Positions 18,035-26,503 of a stretch of DNA of 64,000 nucleotides are shown piece after piece. The stretch is taken from contig JBAGRP010000001.1 in the NCBI GenBank assembly GCA_036924855.1, positions 1,550,001 to 1,614,000 of the forward strand. The letters run 5' to 3'. Position numbers and translations under genes: made by a program. The notes beneath the pieces are model-generated. The model did no database searches and had not been told where the DNA came from. It worked only from the letters and a program-made list of their open reading frames with translations. How positions within the stretch are numbered: the first letter of the stretch is position 1; each line of letters starts with the position of its first letter. The DNA comes from Nitrobacteraceae bacterium AZCC 2146 (lineage in GTDB: Bacteria > Pseudomonadota > Alphaproteobacteria > Rhizobiales > Xanthobacteraceae).

Positions 18035-18038
18035 CGGC

Positions 18039-18308
18039 TCACGCTCCCAGATAGCCGGCGATGCGAAGATGCCGGCGCACCACGTCGACAAATTGCGGGT
18101 CGCGCTTCGCTGCCCATACCGCCGCGGCCTGCCCAATCACTCCCAACAGGATTCCAGCGATCCACAGCCGCAGACCCAGACCGAGTGCTGCCGCCAGCGT
18201 GCCGTTGAGGATGGCGACCGCACGTGGCGCGCCGCCAAGCAGGATCGGTTCGGTCAGGGCGCGATGCACCGGCACACTGAAGCCAAGGATCGGTTCGGAC
18301 CCTTCCAT
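18039..18308 (-). CDS. trbD: Conjugal transfer protein TrbD (VirB3-like)
   Basis: An 89-residue membrane protein of the TrbD/VirB3 family, beginning MEGSEPILGFSVPVHRALTEPILLGGAPRAVAILNG. Hydrophobic segments around residues 37-70 span the membrane. The longer open frame up to 18683 is an artefact of out-of-frame reading through trbC. The ATG at 18308 overlaps the trbC stop (TGATG), as in other genes of this operon. It helps assemble the pilus with TrbE. Confidence 0.9.
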   Translation of the reverse strand: MEGSEPILGFSVPVHRALTEPILLGGAPRAVAILNGTLAAALGLGLRLWIAGILLGVIGQAAAVWAAKRDPQFVDVVRRHLRIAGYLGA

Positions 18309-18637
18309 CACACCAGCACTCCGCCACCGAAGGAGAAGAACGACAGGAAGAAGGAGCTCGCCGCGAATGCGATCGACAGGCCGAACACGATCTGGATCAA
18401 CCGCCGGAAACCGCCTGACGTATCGCCAAAGGCCAATGAGAGACCCGTGACGATAATGACGATCACGACGAGGATCTTGGCGACGGGCCCTTCGACCGAT
18501 TGCAAGATTTGGTTTAGCGGCTGTTCCCACGGCATGTTCGAGCCCGCCGCCCAGGCAGGAATTGAACTCAGAGCGACGGCGCAGGTGATTGCCGTCGTTG
18601 CGACACAGCGATGGATACGACGAAGTTCTTGAGTCAT
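18308..18637 (-). CDS. trbC: Conjugal pilin TrbC (VirB2-like)
   Basis: A 109-residue prepilin with a long signal peptide ending around ALSSIPAWAAG. Two hydrophobic helices follow (VAKILVVIVIIVTGLSLAF and LIQIVFGLSIAFAASSFFLSFFSF), the normal VirB2/TrbC arrangement. Related pilins are cut at the signal site and cyclised by the TraF peptidase, and a traF gene is present at 25175-25684. The start overlaps the trbB stop and the stop overlaps the trbD start. Confidence 0.92.
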   Translation of the reverse strand: MTQELRRIHRCVATTAITCAVALSSIPAWAAGSNMPWEQPLNQILQSVEGPVAKILVVIVIIVTGLSLAFGDTSGGFRRLIQIVFGLSIAFAASSFFLSFFSFGGGVLV

Positions 18638-19602
18638 GGTTGGTCTCCGGCAGCGTGAAGGACGTAATCGCCATCGGAGCCAAGCCCCTCGACGCGAGCG
18701 AGCTCAGCGAGACGCCGATTAGACCCGCGGCCAGCCAGTACGGCGATGAATTGAATGGTTTCGGCGATCAGAGCGCGGGGAACGGTGACGACGGCTTCCT
18801 GAATGAGCTGCTCCATCCTGCGGAGCGCACCCAGTGCAGAGCCCGCATGGATGGTGCCAACGCCACCCGGATGCCCGGTTCCCCAGGCTTTCAGCAGGTC
18901 GAGTGCTTCCGCGCCGCGCACCTCGCCGATCGGGATGCGATCCGGCCGCAACCGCAGCGAAGAGCGAACCAGATCGGAAAGCGAGGCAACGCCGTCCTTG
19001 GTACGCAGCGCAACAAGGTTCGGGGCCTTGCATTGGAGTTCGCGGGTGTCCTCGATCAGCACGACCCGATCGGTGGTCTTTGCGACTTCCGCCAGCAGCG
19101 CATTGGTGAGTGTGGTCTTGCCGGTCGAAGTGCCGCCGGCCACCAGGATATTGCGGCGATCGGCCACGGCCGTGCGCAATGTCTCGGCCTGCCCCGCGCG
19201 CATGATACCGGCAGCGACGTAGTTATCGAGTGTGAAGACCGCGACCGCAGGCTTGCGGATCGCAAAGGCCGGTGCCGCCACGACCGGCGGGAGCAAGCCT
19301 TCAAACCGCTCGCCGGTTTCGGGCAACTCGGCGGAAACACGCGGCGAACCTGGGTGCACCTCGGCACCAACATGGTGCGCGACGAGGCGCACGATACGTT
19401 CGCCATCGTTTGGCGACAAACGTTCGCCGGTATCGACAAGACCACCCGCCAGCCGATCGATCCAGAGCCGACCGTCGGGATTAAGCATGACCTCGACGAC
19501 CTCAGGGTCTTCCAGGAACAGCGCGATGGCTGGACCAAGTGCGGTGCGCAGCATGCGCGCGCCACGCGAGGTCGCCTCTTGATTGAGATGGTGAATTGCC
19601 AC
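18634..19602 (-). CDS. trbB: Conjugal transfer ATPase TrbB (VirB11-like)
   Basis: A 322-residue hexameric VirB11-type ATPase. The N-terminal domain ([22 protein letters not shown]) is followed by Walker [10 protein letters not shown] (about 156-164), the Asp box region [11 protein letters not shown], Walker B-type [25 protein letters not shown] and the His box GTIHAGS. The longest frame starts with GTG at 19602; an ATG at 19554 is an alternative. It is the first gene of the trb operon, 139 bp after the CopG gene. A short inverted repeat CGACCG/CGGTCG at 19620-19638 lies just upstream. Confidence 0.92.
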   Translation of the reverse strand: MAIHHLNQEATSRGARMLRTALGPAIALFLEDPEVVEVMLNPDGRLWIDRLAGGLVDTGERLSPNDGERIVRLVAHHVGAEVHPGSPRVSAELPETGERFEGLLPPVVAAPAFAIRKPAVAVFTLDNYVAAGIMRAGQAETLRTAVADRRNILVAGGTSTGKTTLTNALLAEVAKTTDRVVLIEDTRELQCKAPNLVALRTKDGVASLSDLVRSSLRLRPDRIPIGEVRGAEALDLLKAWGTGHPGGVGTIHAGSALGALRRMEQLIQEAVVTVPRALIAETIQFIAVLAGRGSNRRLAELARVEGLGSDGDYVLHAAGDQP

Positions 19603-19741
19603 TTGCGTCCCCAGCGTGGCGACCGCGAGTTACGGTCGTGATGTCGGGGATGATTAGAAGAGGCAGGATGGGCGACCGCGCAACAAGATCAGATCAGGCG
19701 TAGTGCTCTGGCGTAGAAAGGCAGGGCGACGGCGGGATCGC

Positions 19742-20182
19742 CTAGGAGGAACTATCTGTCCGGTCTGATCCACCATCCCTGTGAATCACGTCTTGCGATA
19801 TTTCTTGGGCCAGGCTTTGCCCCTTGGCCAGCCGTCGCCCGAGCGCCTCGACAAAGCCCTCATAGCGCTCGCGGCCTTTGGCCTGGGCCGCTGGCTGTGC
19901 CGTATCCGGCAACGGTGGCGTGACCGTGAGCCAGAAACGCACGAAGAGGGCTAATGCTTCGTTCGAGATCGTGAGGTGGCGCTCCAACCGCTCGACCTGT
20001 CGCGTCAGGCGATCAAGCCTGCGGCCGAGTGCCGCCTCCATCCGCTCTGAATTATCCGGCGACAGGTACGAGGAGAGTGCCGTTTCGACGACGAGCGCCT
20101 GCGGCACGCGCTTGCGGTTGGCATAGTCGGCGAGTTGTCCCGCGAGATCCGGTGGCAGACGAAATGTATGCTTGGTTCGCAT
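19742..20182 (-). CDS. CopG-type ribbon-helix-helix protein
   Basis: A 146-residue protein beginning MRTKHTFRLPPDLAGQLADYANRKRVPQALVVETALSSYLS, a ribbon-helix-helix DNA-binding domain of CopG/Arc type. A coiled-coil region (LGRRLDRLTRQVERLERHL) and a segment with ALFVRFWLTVTPPLPD follow. Genes of this kind sit between traG and trbB in many ICEs. The start at 20182 lies 10 bp after the traG stop. It could regulate the trb operon or take part in relaxosome formation; neither is shown here. Confidence 0.8.
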   Translation of the reverse strand: MRTKHTFRLPPDLAGQLADYANRKRVPQALVVETALSSYLSPDNSERMEAALGRRLDRLTRQVERLERHLTISNEALALFVRFWLTVTPPLPDTAQPAAQAKGRERYEGFVEALGRRLAKGQSLAQEISQDVIHRDGGSDRTDSSS

Positions 20183-20192
20183 CGGGCAGTCC

Positions 20193-22184
20193 CTAGAGAT
20201 CCATGCCGTCGCCTGGATCCATCGCGGCTTGACGGGCCAAACCACGAGCCTGCTGGCGAAGCGCGCGGGCGCGCGCTGCGTCGTCATCAGTATCGTCCTC
20301 TCCGAACACGAATTCCGGTTCTGCTTTTACCTGCTCCGGTACGACGTCCTCGTGTTGAGGGAGCTCGGGTTCACGGCGGATGCCGCTATTCGCGGGATCA
20401 TCGATTTGCGTCTCTGCCGAGGAATTGACTTCCCGACCAGCGCTGACAGCTGGAAGCGGCAATAAACTCCAGTCATCGACCGAAGGAGCACCGCCTCGCT
20501 CACTCGCAGCCGGTGGCGCCAGCACGCGCTCGATCAATCGCGGATCTTCGAAATAGCGCGCCTTCTTTGCGCGGATCGGTGGGACGCCTGAGACCAGCAC
20601 CAGTTCATCGTCGGGCGGCAGCTGCATCACCTCGCCGGGCGTAAGCAGCGGTCGCGCCGTCTCCTGTCGTGAGACCATCAAATGGCCGAGCCAAGGGCTG
20701 AGCCTATGGCCGGCGTAGTTCTTCATCGCCCGCATCTCGGTCGCAGTCCCGAGCGCATCGGAGACGCGTTTTGCGGTGCGTTCGTCATTGGTGGCAAAGG
20801 ATACGCGCACATGGCAGTTGTCGAGAATGGCGTTGTTCGGCCCATATGCCTTTTCGATCTGGTTCAGCGATTGCGCAATCAGGAAGCTCTTGAGGCCATA
20901 TCCGGCCATAAACGCCAGCGCCGACTCGAAGAAATCGAGTCTGCCGAGCGCCGGAAACTCGTCGAGCATCAGCAGCAACCGATGGCGGCGTCCTTTCGCG
21001 TGCAGATCTTCCGTCAGACGCCGGCCGATCTGATTGAGGATCAGACGCACAAGTGGCTTGGTCCGGCTAATGTCGGATGGCGGCACGACCAGGTAAAGGG
21101 TCGCAGGTCGGTCACCTTCAACCAAATCGCGGATACGCCAGTCGCAGCGGCGGGTCACTTTCGCCACGACGGGGTCGCGATAGAGCCCGAGGAACGACAT
21201 CGCGGTTGAAAGCACTCCAGATCGCTCGTTCTCGCTCTTGTTGAGAAGTTCCCGCGCCGCCGAGGCGATAACCGGGTGCGGCCCGGCTTCGCCAAGATGC
21301 GCCGTCGTCATCATCGCCCGAAGTGTGGCCTCGATCGGCCGCTTCGGATCGGAGAGAAAGCCGGCAACACCCGCCAGCGTCTTGTCCGGTTCGGCATAGA
21401 GGACGTGGAGAATGGCGCCGACCAGCAAGGAATGGCTGGTTTTCTCCCAATGGTTCCGCCGTTCGAGCGATCCCTCAGGGTCCACCAGCACATCGGCGAC
21501 GTTCTGGACGTCGCGCACTTCCCATTCCCCCCGTCTCACTTCCAGCAACGGATTGTACGCCGCCGAATTCGTGTTGGTCGGGTCGAACAGCAGCACGCGA
21601 CCGTGTCGGGCGCGGAAGCCCGATGTCAGAGTCCAGTTCTCACCCTTGATGTCGTGCACGATGCAACTGCCCGGCCATGTCAGCAGGGTTGGCACCACCA
21701 AGCCTACACCCTTGCCGGACCGGGTCGGCGCGAAGCACAGCACATGTTCCGGGCCATCGTGGCGCAGGTAGTTGTGATCGAGCCGGCCGAGCACGACGCC
21801 ATCAGGCGCGGCGAGGCCGGCGACATGGACCTCAGATGGAGTCGCCCAGCGGGCCGAGCCATACGTTGCGGCGATCTTCGCCTCGCGGGCCCGCCATACC
21901 GACATTCCGATGGCAGCTGCGATTGAGATGAAACCACCTGACGCGGCGATATAGGCGCCCTCGACGAAGACATGCGGCGCGTAGGCGTCGTAGGCGTACC
22001 ACCACCAGAAGAAGGCCGGCGGGAGGTAGACCGGCACGCCCGGTAGGAGTTCGAACCATGGCAGTCCGAGTTGTGGTTGGTAGCCAAGCTTCCACGCCAC
22101 CCATTGTGTCGCCGCCCACATGGCGATGAGCGCGATTGCGACGACAACGATGATCTGACCCCAAAGAATCTTGGTCGCGGACAT
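20193..22184 (-). CDS. traG: Type IV coupling protein TraG (VirD4-like)
   Basis: A 663-residue coupling protein that delivers the relaxase-DNA complex to the channel. Two N-terminal transmembrane segments (about 8-28 and 55-72) precede the cytoplasmic ATPase domain. Walker A is FAPTRSGKGVGLVVP, Walker B LLLMLDEFPALGRLDFFESALAFMAGYG, then FLIAQSLNQIEKAYG, all highly typical. The C-terminal 100 residues are acidic and variable. The start at 22184 gives MSATKILWGQI, the family N-terminus. It lies between the relaxase and copG genes on the same strand. Confidence 0.93.
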   Translation of the reverse strand: MSATKILWGQIIVVVAIALIAMWAATQWVAWKLGYQPQLGLPWFELLPGVPVYLPPAFFWWWYAYDAYAPHVFVEGAYIAASGGFISIAAAIGMSVWRAREAKIAATYGSARWATPSEVHVAGLAAPDGVVLGRLDHNYLRHDGPEHVLCFAPTRSGKGVGLVVPTLLTWPGSCIVHDIKGENWTLTSGFRARHGRVLLFDPTNTNSAAYNPLLEVRRGEWEVRDVQNVADVLVDPEGSLERRNHWEKTSHSLLVGAILHVLYAEPDKTLAGVAGFLSDPKRPIEATLRAMMTTAHLGEAGPHPVIASAARELLNKSENERSGVLSTAMSFLGLYRDPVVAKVTRRCDWRIRDLVEGDRPATLYLVVPPSDISRTKPLVRLILNQIGRRLTEDLHAKGRRHRLLLMLDEFPALGRLDFFESALAFMAGYGLKSFLIAQSLNQIEKAYGPNNAILDNCHVRVSFATNDERTAKRVSDALGTATEMRAMKNYAGHRLSPWLGHLMVSRQETARPLLTPGEVMQLPPDDELVLVSGVPPIRAKKARYFEDPRLIERVLAPPAASERGGAPSVDDWSLLPLPAVSAGREVNSSAETQIDDPANSGIRREPELPQHEDVVPEQVKAEPEFVFGEDDTDDDAARARALRQQARGLARQAAMDPGDGMDL

Positions 22185-22291
22185 ACCGACGATCAAGAGA
22201 TGGCACCCGCGAGAGACAAGAGTGGAAACGCGCAAGGCGTGCGTTGCGATGCAGTGGCGTACAATTCGGACGGTCGGGCATCAATCGCAGC

Positions 22292-24055
22292 CTACAATCC
22301 CAGTCCGCGTTTACGCCCAAAACTCCAATCGACGTTTCCACCCGGCGCCAATACACCGCTGACCTGCCGGCCAAGCTGCTGTTCCAATGCTGGACGCCAC
22401 GGCACGAGCTGGAAACCGAGCCCATTGTCGATCATCGCAAAGCGGCCCGAACTCAGGGTAAGGCGTTGGCGGTAGACCCCGGCGACATGTTCACCCTCCA
22501 CTGACGGGCGGTAGGCGAGTCCAGTCTCGGCGGAAAGCTTTGCCGCGGCGACGTTCAGATCCCGTTTCCGCAATGTATCCAGCAGATCTCGAGTGAAGAT
22601 GACCCGCTGTCCCTGTCGACGAACGAGCCCTTCTTCGGCAAGATGATCGAGGCGGCGATCCATCGCCTCCCTCACCTCCGCGCCAAATCCGCTTCCGCTG
22701 AATGTGGCTTCCTTCGCAAGAAGCTGGCGATCGATCCAGGTCGCACCCGGCGCTGTGACTTGCGCCTCGATCGTCAGATCCGATCTCGTCGCAACCGACG
22801 AGCGTTTGCGCCCCTGGCCGTCCTCGTAGGCACGCATCTCGACCACCGCACCAGGTTTGGCGTCTCCGGTCACCTCCAGATCGGAAAAAACGAGGTGGTG
22901 CGTGCGCCCATCGACGCCGTCAATAACCGCATAGGCCGTGCCTCGCAGTTCGTCATGGAGCCCCCGAGCGACAAGTCGACCTTGCACTGGGTCGGCAGCT
23001 TGGTCACCATGCAAGGCGAACCCCGTCAAGTCGGGCTCACGTCCGGCACCTGTGACCGCGCGATGCATGGTTTTGATGATGTCCCCGCGGATTGAGAGAT
23101 CTCGTAGCGTTCCCTCAATTCCAGGCTTCAACGTCCAGCATCCGGGAGCGACTTGCTCGGCCAGACCGAGTCGTTCGAGCCTGGCGGCTCGTCCAATCAT
23201 CAACCTCCGAAGTTCGGGATCGCTGTCGGGGGCGCTTGGTCTGAGATCAGCCACACCGGCTCCATCATCCGCAGCGCCGCGGAGCACCCTGTCGAGCCCG
23301 GTCCAGCGCTCAGCCTCGACTTCCTTTTCCAACGCGGAACGAATTTCCAGCTCGGTTCGCGGACCTAATTCCAGCGTGACGCGCTCTTCAGCGCGGGCCC
23401 GGAACCCGCGGGTGATGTAGTCGCGGCTGATGACCAGATCTCTGCCATCATCAGCGCGGCCGCGCACAAGGACATGCACATGAGGATTGTCGGTGTTCCA
23501 ATGATCCACCGCCACCCAGTCCAGCCTTGTATCGAGGTCACGTTCGGCATCGGCCATCAGTTCGCGAGTGAAGGTGCGGAGGTCAGCCATCTCGGTCGCG
23601 TCCTCAGCCGAAACCGTGAAACGGAAATGATGCCGATCATCCTCACACCGCTCCGCAAAGGCCTTGGTGTCGGCATCTTCCGTGGTCGCACCGAACATTC
23701 GCGCGTCGGCGCCATCGCGGGTGACGCCCTCACGTTTGAGATACGCGACGTGTTTCGAAAGTGGCGCCGAGCGAAATCGCTTGCCCTGATGGCGAACGAT
23801 CCGAGCCATGACGACGACCCGCCGACCTGGCGAACGCGCAGCAAGCGCGAGCGCGGCACGCCGACCCCGCCCAAACGTCGAACTGCCCTTACTCCTGCCG
23901 CGCCCAAACTCCTTGCCTGTATGTCCGGCTTTCCTGGCGGCGCGCATGACCTGGCCGACGAAGCTCTTTGGACGTTTGGCGCCCCGGTTTCCGTGCCGGA
24001 TGCGACCCGGCCGAACATTGATCTCGTCGTCTCGTACCGTCACGGCCGTCGACAT
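22292..24055 (-). CDS. Relaxase/mobilisation nuclease with DUF3363 domain
   Basis: A 587-residue VirD2/TraI-type relaxase. The N-terminal catalytic part has RHQGKRFRSAPLSKHVAYLKREGV and the metal-binding histidine motif NTDNPHVHVLVRG (His about 192 and 194) characteristic of MOBP relaxases. The C-terminal half is the DUF3363 domain (GTAYAVIDGVDGRTHHLVFSDLE, ATWIDRQLLAKE). It should nick oriT and lead the single strand into the recipient. In ICEMlSym-type elements the equivalent gene is called rlxS. The ATG at 24055 is chosen; the 24056-24290 gap upstream carries a candidate oriT. Confidence 0.9.
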   Translation of the reverse strand: MSTAVTVRDDEINVRPGRIRHGNRGAKRPKSFVGQVMRAARKAGHTGKEFGRGRSKGSSTFGRGRRAALALAARSPGRRVVVMARIVRHQGKRFRSAPLSKHVAYLKREGVTRDGADARMFGATTEDADTKAFAERCEDDRHHFRFTVSAEDATEMADLRTFTRELMADAERDLDTRLDWVAVDHWNTDNPHVHVLVRGRADDGRDLVISRDYITRGFRARAEERVTLELGPRTELEIRSALEKEVEAERWTGLDRVLRGAADDGAGVADLRPSAPDSDPELRRLMIGRAARLERLGLAEQVAPGCWTLKPGIEGTLRDLSIRGDIIKTMHRAVTGAGREPDLTGFALHGDQAADPVQGRLVARGLHDELRGTAYAVIDGVDGRTHHLVFSDLEVTGDAKPGAVVEMRAYEDGQGRKRSSVATRSDLTIEAQVTAPGATWIDRQLLAKEATFSGSGFGAEVREAMDRRLDHLAEEGLVRRQGQRVIFTRDLLDTLRKRDLNVAAAKLSAETGLAYRPSVEGEHVAGVYRQRLTLSSGRFAMIDNGLGFQLVPWRPALEQQLGRQVSGVLAPGGNVDWSFGRKRGLGL

Positions 24056-24170
24056 CCGTAAAACGATGACCGATGGCGCTCGATGCGTTGAATTCGTTGA
24101 ACTTTGCAATGTCGGCGCCAGCAGGCACCCCTGCCCCAATGCCCAAAACTCTCAATCCCACCAACCACAT

Positions 24171-24200
24171 GCCCCGGACGAACGTCGGGGCTTTTATCTT
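24171..24200 (+). other. Candidate oriT: hairpin plus nic-like sequence
   Basis: In the 235-bp gap between the relaxase gene and the transglycosylase gene, GCCCCGGACG-AA-CGTCGGGGC forms a strong hairpin (24171-24191, one bulged base). It is followed by TTTTATCTTGCC. The ATCTTGC differs at one position from the IncP-type nic core ATCCTGC, and the spacing to the hairpin is RP4-like. The same sequence could be a plus-strand rho-independent terminator because of the TTTT run, though no plus-strand gene ends here. Confidence 0.4.
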
Positions 24201-24290
24201 GCCATCCGTGGCTCGTATCCCCCCATTCCAACTGCATCCAATCAGAACATGCGATGACCAACGACAGACTGCGATGAAGCACGATCTGGA

Positions 24291-25172
24291 TCATTTCGAT
24301 CGGACCTGGCTGGCGAGGTGCACGAACAGGTTGCTCGACTGCGGCACGAGCGCCGATAGATCGACAACGGCACGACCACTTGATCGACGGTCTGGCCGGA
24401 CGTCGGGCGATGGCCGATCGACCGTTGAGATGCTCGCAATGCGCACAATGAACAGCGGTGAGCTAGCCAAAGTTGGCGACTTCGCCATGATAGCGATCTT
24501 TCCGCCGGTCTGTTTGCCTTCGATCGTCGCTGCGAGCCTCGCAACATATTCTTGGGTCTCATCCGGCAGCGGTCGATCCGTCGTGAGATGATTTTCATAG
24601 CGTCCAGGCCCTGCATTGTAGGCGGCGAGGAAACCCGGCGTACCAAATCGTTGGTACAGTTCGCGGATGTATGCGGCGCCCGCCAGAATATTGTCGCGCG
24701 GATCGTAGGGATCGGCACCAAGATCATATCGAGCACGCAAATCTGACCACGTCTGCGGCATGATCTGCATCAGCCCCATTGCGCCTTTTTGCGATCGCGC
24801 CCGCACTTCGCCAGCACTCTCGACGCGCATCACCGACCGTATCCAATGCTCCGGCACAACGAAGCGCTTGGACGCCTCGGTGATAAAAGCCGCGAAGGGA
24901 TCGATGGACAAACCGATCGCTCGATGCGCGGCCGACGACGCTCGCTCGGCATGCGCCGCAACGCTTAACAGCACTGGGAATGCGAGAATCGCGACGATGC
25001 ACGCCGTCGGCCCAAGAGATCGCAAGGCTGCCATCGTGCGCGCGGGCGTCAAGGGCGAAGCGCTATCCCGCCGGTCTAGCGCGCCGGCGGTCGCGAAGAT
25101 GGTCGAGACGGAGGAATGGTGCTGCATTCGATCGAACAGGGGAATGGCAAATTCTTGGGTAAGGGCGATCAC
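24291..25172 (-). CDS. Lytic transglycosylase
   Basis: A 293-residue SLT-type lytic transglycosylase (VirB1-like), which opens the peptidoglycan for the conjugation channel. A hydrophobic export segment lies near residues 45-70 (ACIVAILAFPVLLSVAAHA). The catalytic domain has SVMRVESAGEVRARSQKGAMGLMQIMPQTW, with catalytic Glu in RVESAG, and LAAYNAGPGRYE. The start is uncertain: GTG at 25172 has GGAG at 5-base spacing, while GTG at 25178 overlaps the traF stop. It forms an operon with traF and the DUF2840 gene. Confidence 0.88.
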   Translation of the reverse strand: MIALTQEFAIPLFDRMQHHSSVSTIFATAGALDRRDSASPLTPARTMAALRSLGPTACIVAILAFPVLLSVAAHAERASSAAHRAIGLSIDPFAAFITEASKRFVVPEHWIRSVMRVESAGEVRARSQKGAMGLMQIMPQTWSDLRARYDLGADPYDPRDNILAGAAYIRELYQRFGTPGFLAAYNAGPGRYENHLTTDRPLPDETQEYVARLAATIEGKQTGGKIAIMAKSPTLASSPLFIVRIASISTVDRPSPDVRPDRRSSGRAVVDLSALVPQSSNLFVHLASQVRSK

Positions 25173-25174
25173 GA

Positions 25175-25684
25175 TCACTCCTCTCTGGTCCACACAGGCA
25201 GTGCCTTGCCGATGACCGATGAATTGGGAACAACCCCAAAGTAGCGACCGTCCAGAGAGTCTTCCGATTGCCAGTTCATGAGAAAGAGCTCGTCCGCACC
25301 GATGGCGCGACATCCTTGCCAGACGGGCAAGGGACGGCCGCGGCTATCGCGTGCCAGTGCTTCTCCCATGTCGATCCCGTCGACGGAGACCGTGGGCCCG
25401 CTCCTGCAGACCGTCTGTCCCGGAAGTGCCAGCACGCGCTTGAGCATGGGAATGCCGATCGGCAGATAGCCGTTCAGATCGAGAAAGGTCGCAAGCGGCT
25501 CGGGCGGTCGGACGGCCACGAGTTCGGTGACGACAAGCCTGCCAACGGGCTGGACGTGATAGAGACCGATCGGAACGCTCTTCGAGGCGTTCCAAATGTA
25601 GGCTGGCGTCGCCTCCCCCATCGTCGACAGGACAAGCGCCACAGCTGTGAATGTCATCAGAATTGTCGCCGTCCGGCTTCTCAT
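25175..25684 (-). CDS. traF: Conjugative transfer peptidase TraF (S26 family)
   Basis: A 169-residue S26 signal-peptidase-like protein. An N-terminal membrane segment (about 7-25) precedes the catalytic Ser of SKSVPIGLYHV (Ser36) and the Lys of MLKRVLALPGQTVC (Lys82). The C-terminal DSLDGRYFGVVP matches box E of the family. In IncP-type systems TraF processes and cyclises the TrbC pilin, and trbC is present here. The ATG at 25684 overlaps the DUF2840 stop. Confidence 0.9.
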   Translation of the reverse strand: MRSRTATILMTFTAVALVLSTMGEATPAYIWNASKSVPIGLYHVQPVGRLVVTELVAVRPPEPLATFLDLNGYLPIGIPMLKRVLALPGQTVCRSGPTVSVDGIDMGEALARDSRGRPLPVWQGCRAIGADELFLMNWQSEDSLDGRYFGVVPNSSVIGKALPVWTREE

Positions 25685-26145
25685 GGCACGATTCTCCGCC
25701 GACGCAACCATGCCTGATGGCGCCCGCGGGTGTACGGCCGCGGCGTCTCGTTCACGGACAAGCGGTTGTGCACGTGATGCCAATATTCCGGCGCGACGTC
25801 GGTCGGGTGGATGTCGAGTGCTTCGACGGCATCGATCAATTCCAGCACACGCTCGACTTTTGGCCAGCCGGTTAGCCGTAACAAAATGTCACCACCGGGC
25901 GTGACCCAAGGCACCGTTGAATAGCGCTGTCCGGGCGTTGCGGCGCGCAGAATGTCGATACGCGACATGACCGTACCGAAGTCGTTGGACGCCCATCGAA
26001 CGAACGCAAAGACAGTGCCGGGCGCGAATGACAGGATACGCCGGCGCCGGTCGATGATCTGTTCCGCCACAGTGCGGCCGAACCGAATCCGATTCTCGAT
26101 ACGCTTTTCGAGCCACAAGAGTTCAACCGTCGTCAGGTCTTCCAC
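25681..26145 (-). CDS. DUF2840 protein
   Basis: A 154-residue protein of the DUF2840 family, with LTTVELLWLEKRIENRIRFGR near the N-terminus, then FAFVRWASNDFGTVMSRIDILRA, and LDIHPTDVAPEYWHHVHNRL near the C-terminus. Such genes almost always sit immediately upstream of traF in alphaproteobacterial ICEs. I chose GTG at 26145 because GGAGG lies at normal spacing; the open frame upstream lacks an RBS. Function is unknown; cytoplasmic from its composition. Confidence 0.82.
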   Translation of the reverse strand: MEDLTTVELLWLEKRIENRIRFGRTVAEQIIDRRRRILSFAPGTVFAFVRWASNDFGTVMSRIDILRAATPGQRYSTVPWVTPGGDILLRLTGWPKVERVLELIDAVEALDIHPTDVAPEYWHHVHNRLSVNETPRPYTRGRHQAWLRRRRIVP

Positions 26146-26335
26146 GAAGGACCTCCATGTTGTTGAATGACGTTGAGGCTGGCCGAAGGCGGAGCTGCTT
26201 CCGTGCGCTTGCGGCATTGAAAGCAAGCGGCCGCGGTGGCGAGCCGTTGCAGGAATTCTAAGCGGAGACATTCGCGCGAGAGCCGTCGGATTGGCGTTGA
26301 CGGCGCTATCGGCTGGGCATCGCCCATCTGCTTCG

Positions 26336-26352
26336 AACGGATGAGATCCGTT
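26336..26352. repeat. Inverted repeat 1 (7-bp stem)
   Basis: AACGGAT, loop GAG, ATCCGTT. It is perfect and sits three bases before a second perfect hairpin. It could be part of an origin, or a terminator for the rep transcript, though no T-run follows on the minus strand. Confidence 0.55.
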
Positions 26353-26354
26353 AG

Positions 26355-26375
26355 AGGGAATCCGAAGGATTCCCT
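26355..26375. repeat. Inverted repeat 2 (9-bp stem)
   Basis: AGGGAATCC, loop GAA, GGATTCCCT, flanked on both sides by GTTAG as a short direct repeat. Perfect pairing and closeness to hairpin 1 suggest a structured DNA or RNA element rather than chance. Confidence 0.6.
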
Positions 26376-26432
26376 GTTAGTAGAGTTACGCGGGCGAGAA
26401 AACGTTACGCGCCAGCACTTTAACTCCGATTC

Positions 26433-26497
26433 CGGTCCCCGATAGCACGAGGATCCGGTCCTTGATGGCACGAGTGTTGCGGTCCCCGATAGCACGA
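26433..26497. repeat. Three iteron-like direct repeats next to rep
   Basis: The 18-bp unit CGGTCCCCGATAGCACGA occurs at 26433-26450 and identically at 26480-26497. A diverged copy, CGGTCCTTGATGGCACGA, lies at 26456-26473. Start-to-start distances are 23 and 24 bp, about two helical turns, as in plasmid iterons. They lie immediately downstream of the stop codon of the RepA-like initiator gene, so initiator binding is the natural guess. Confidence 0.7.
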
Positions 26498-26503
26498 CGG
26501 AAT

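Larger units (their letters stand above)
26146..26503. other. Intergenic region with hairpins and iteron-like repeats
   Basis: This 358-bp gap between the rep gene and the DUF2840/traF operon has no supported gene. It holds two tandem hairpins (26336-26352 and 26355-26375) and three direct repeats (26433-26497) just downstream of rep. The arrangement suggests a replication or copy-control region rather than an ordinary promoter gap. Confidence 0.5.

Noticed and set aside
18039..18683. A 214-codon minus-strand frame covering trbC and trbD
   Set aside because: Only its last 89 codons are the real TrbD; the upstream part is trbC read in the wrong frame.
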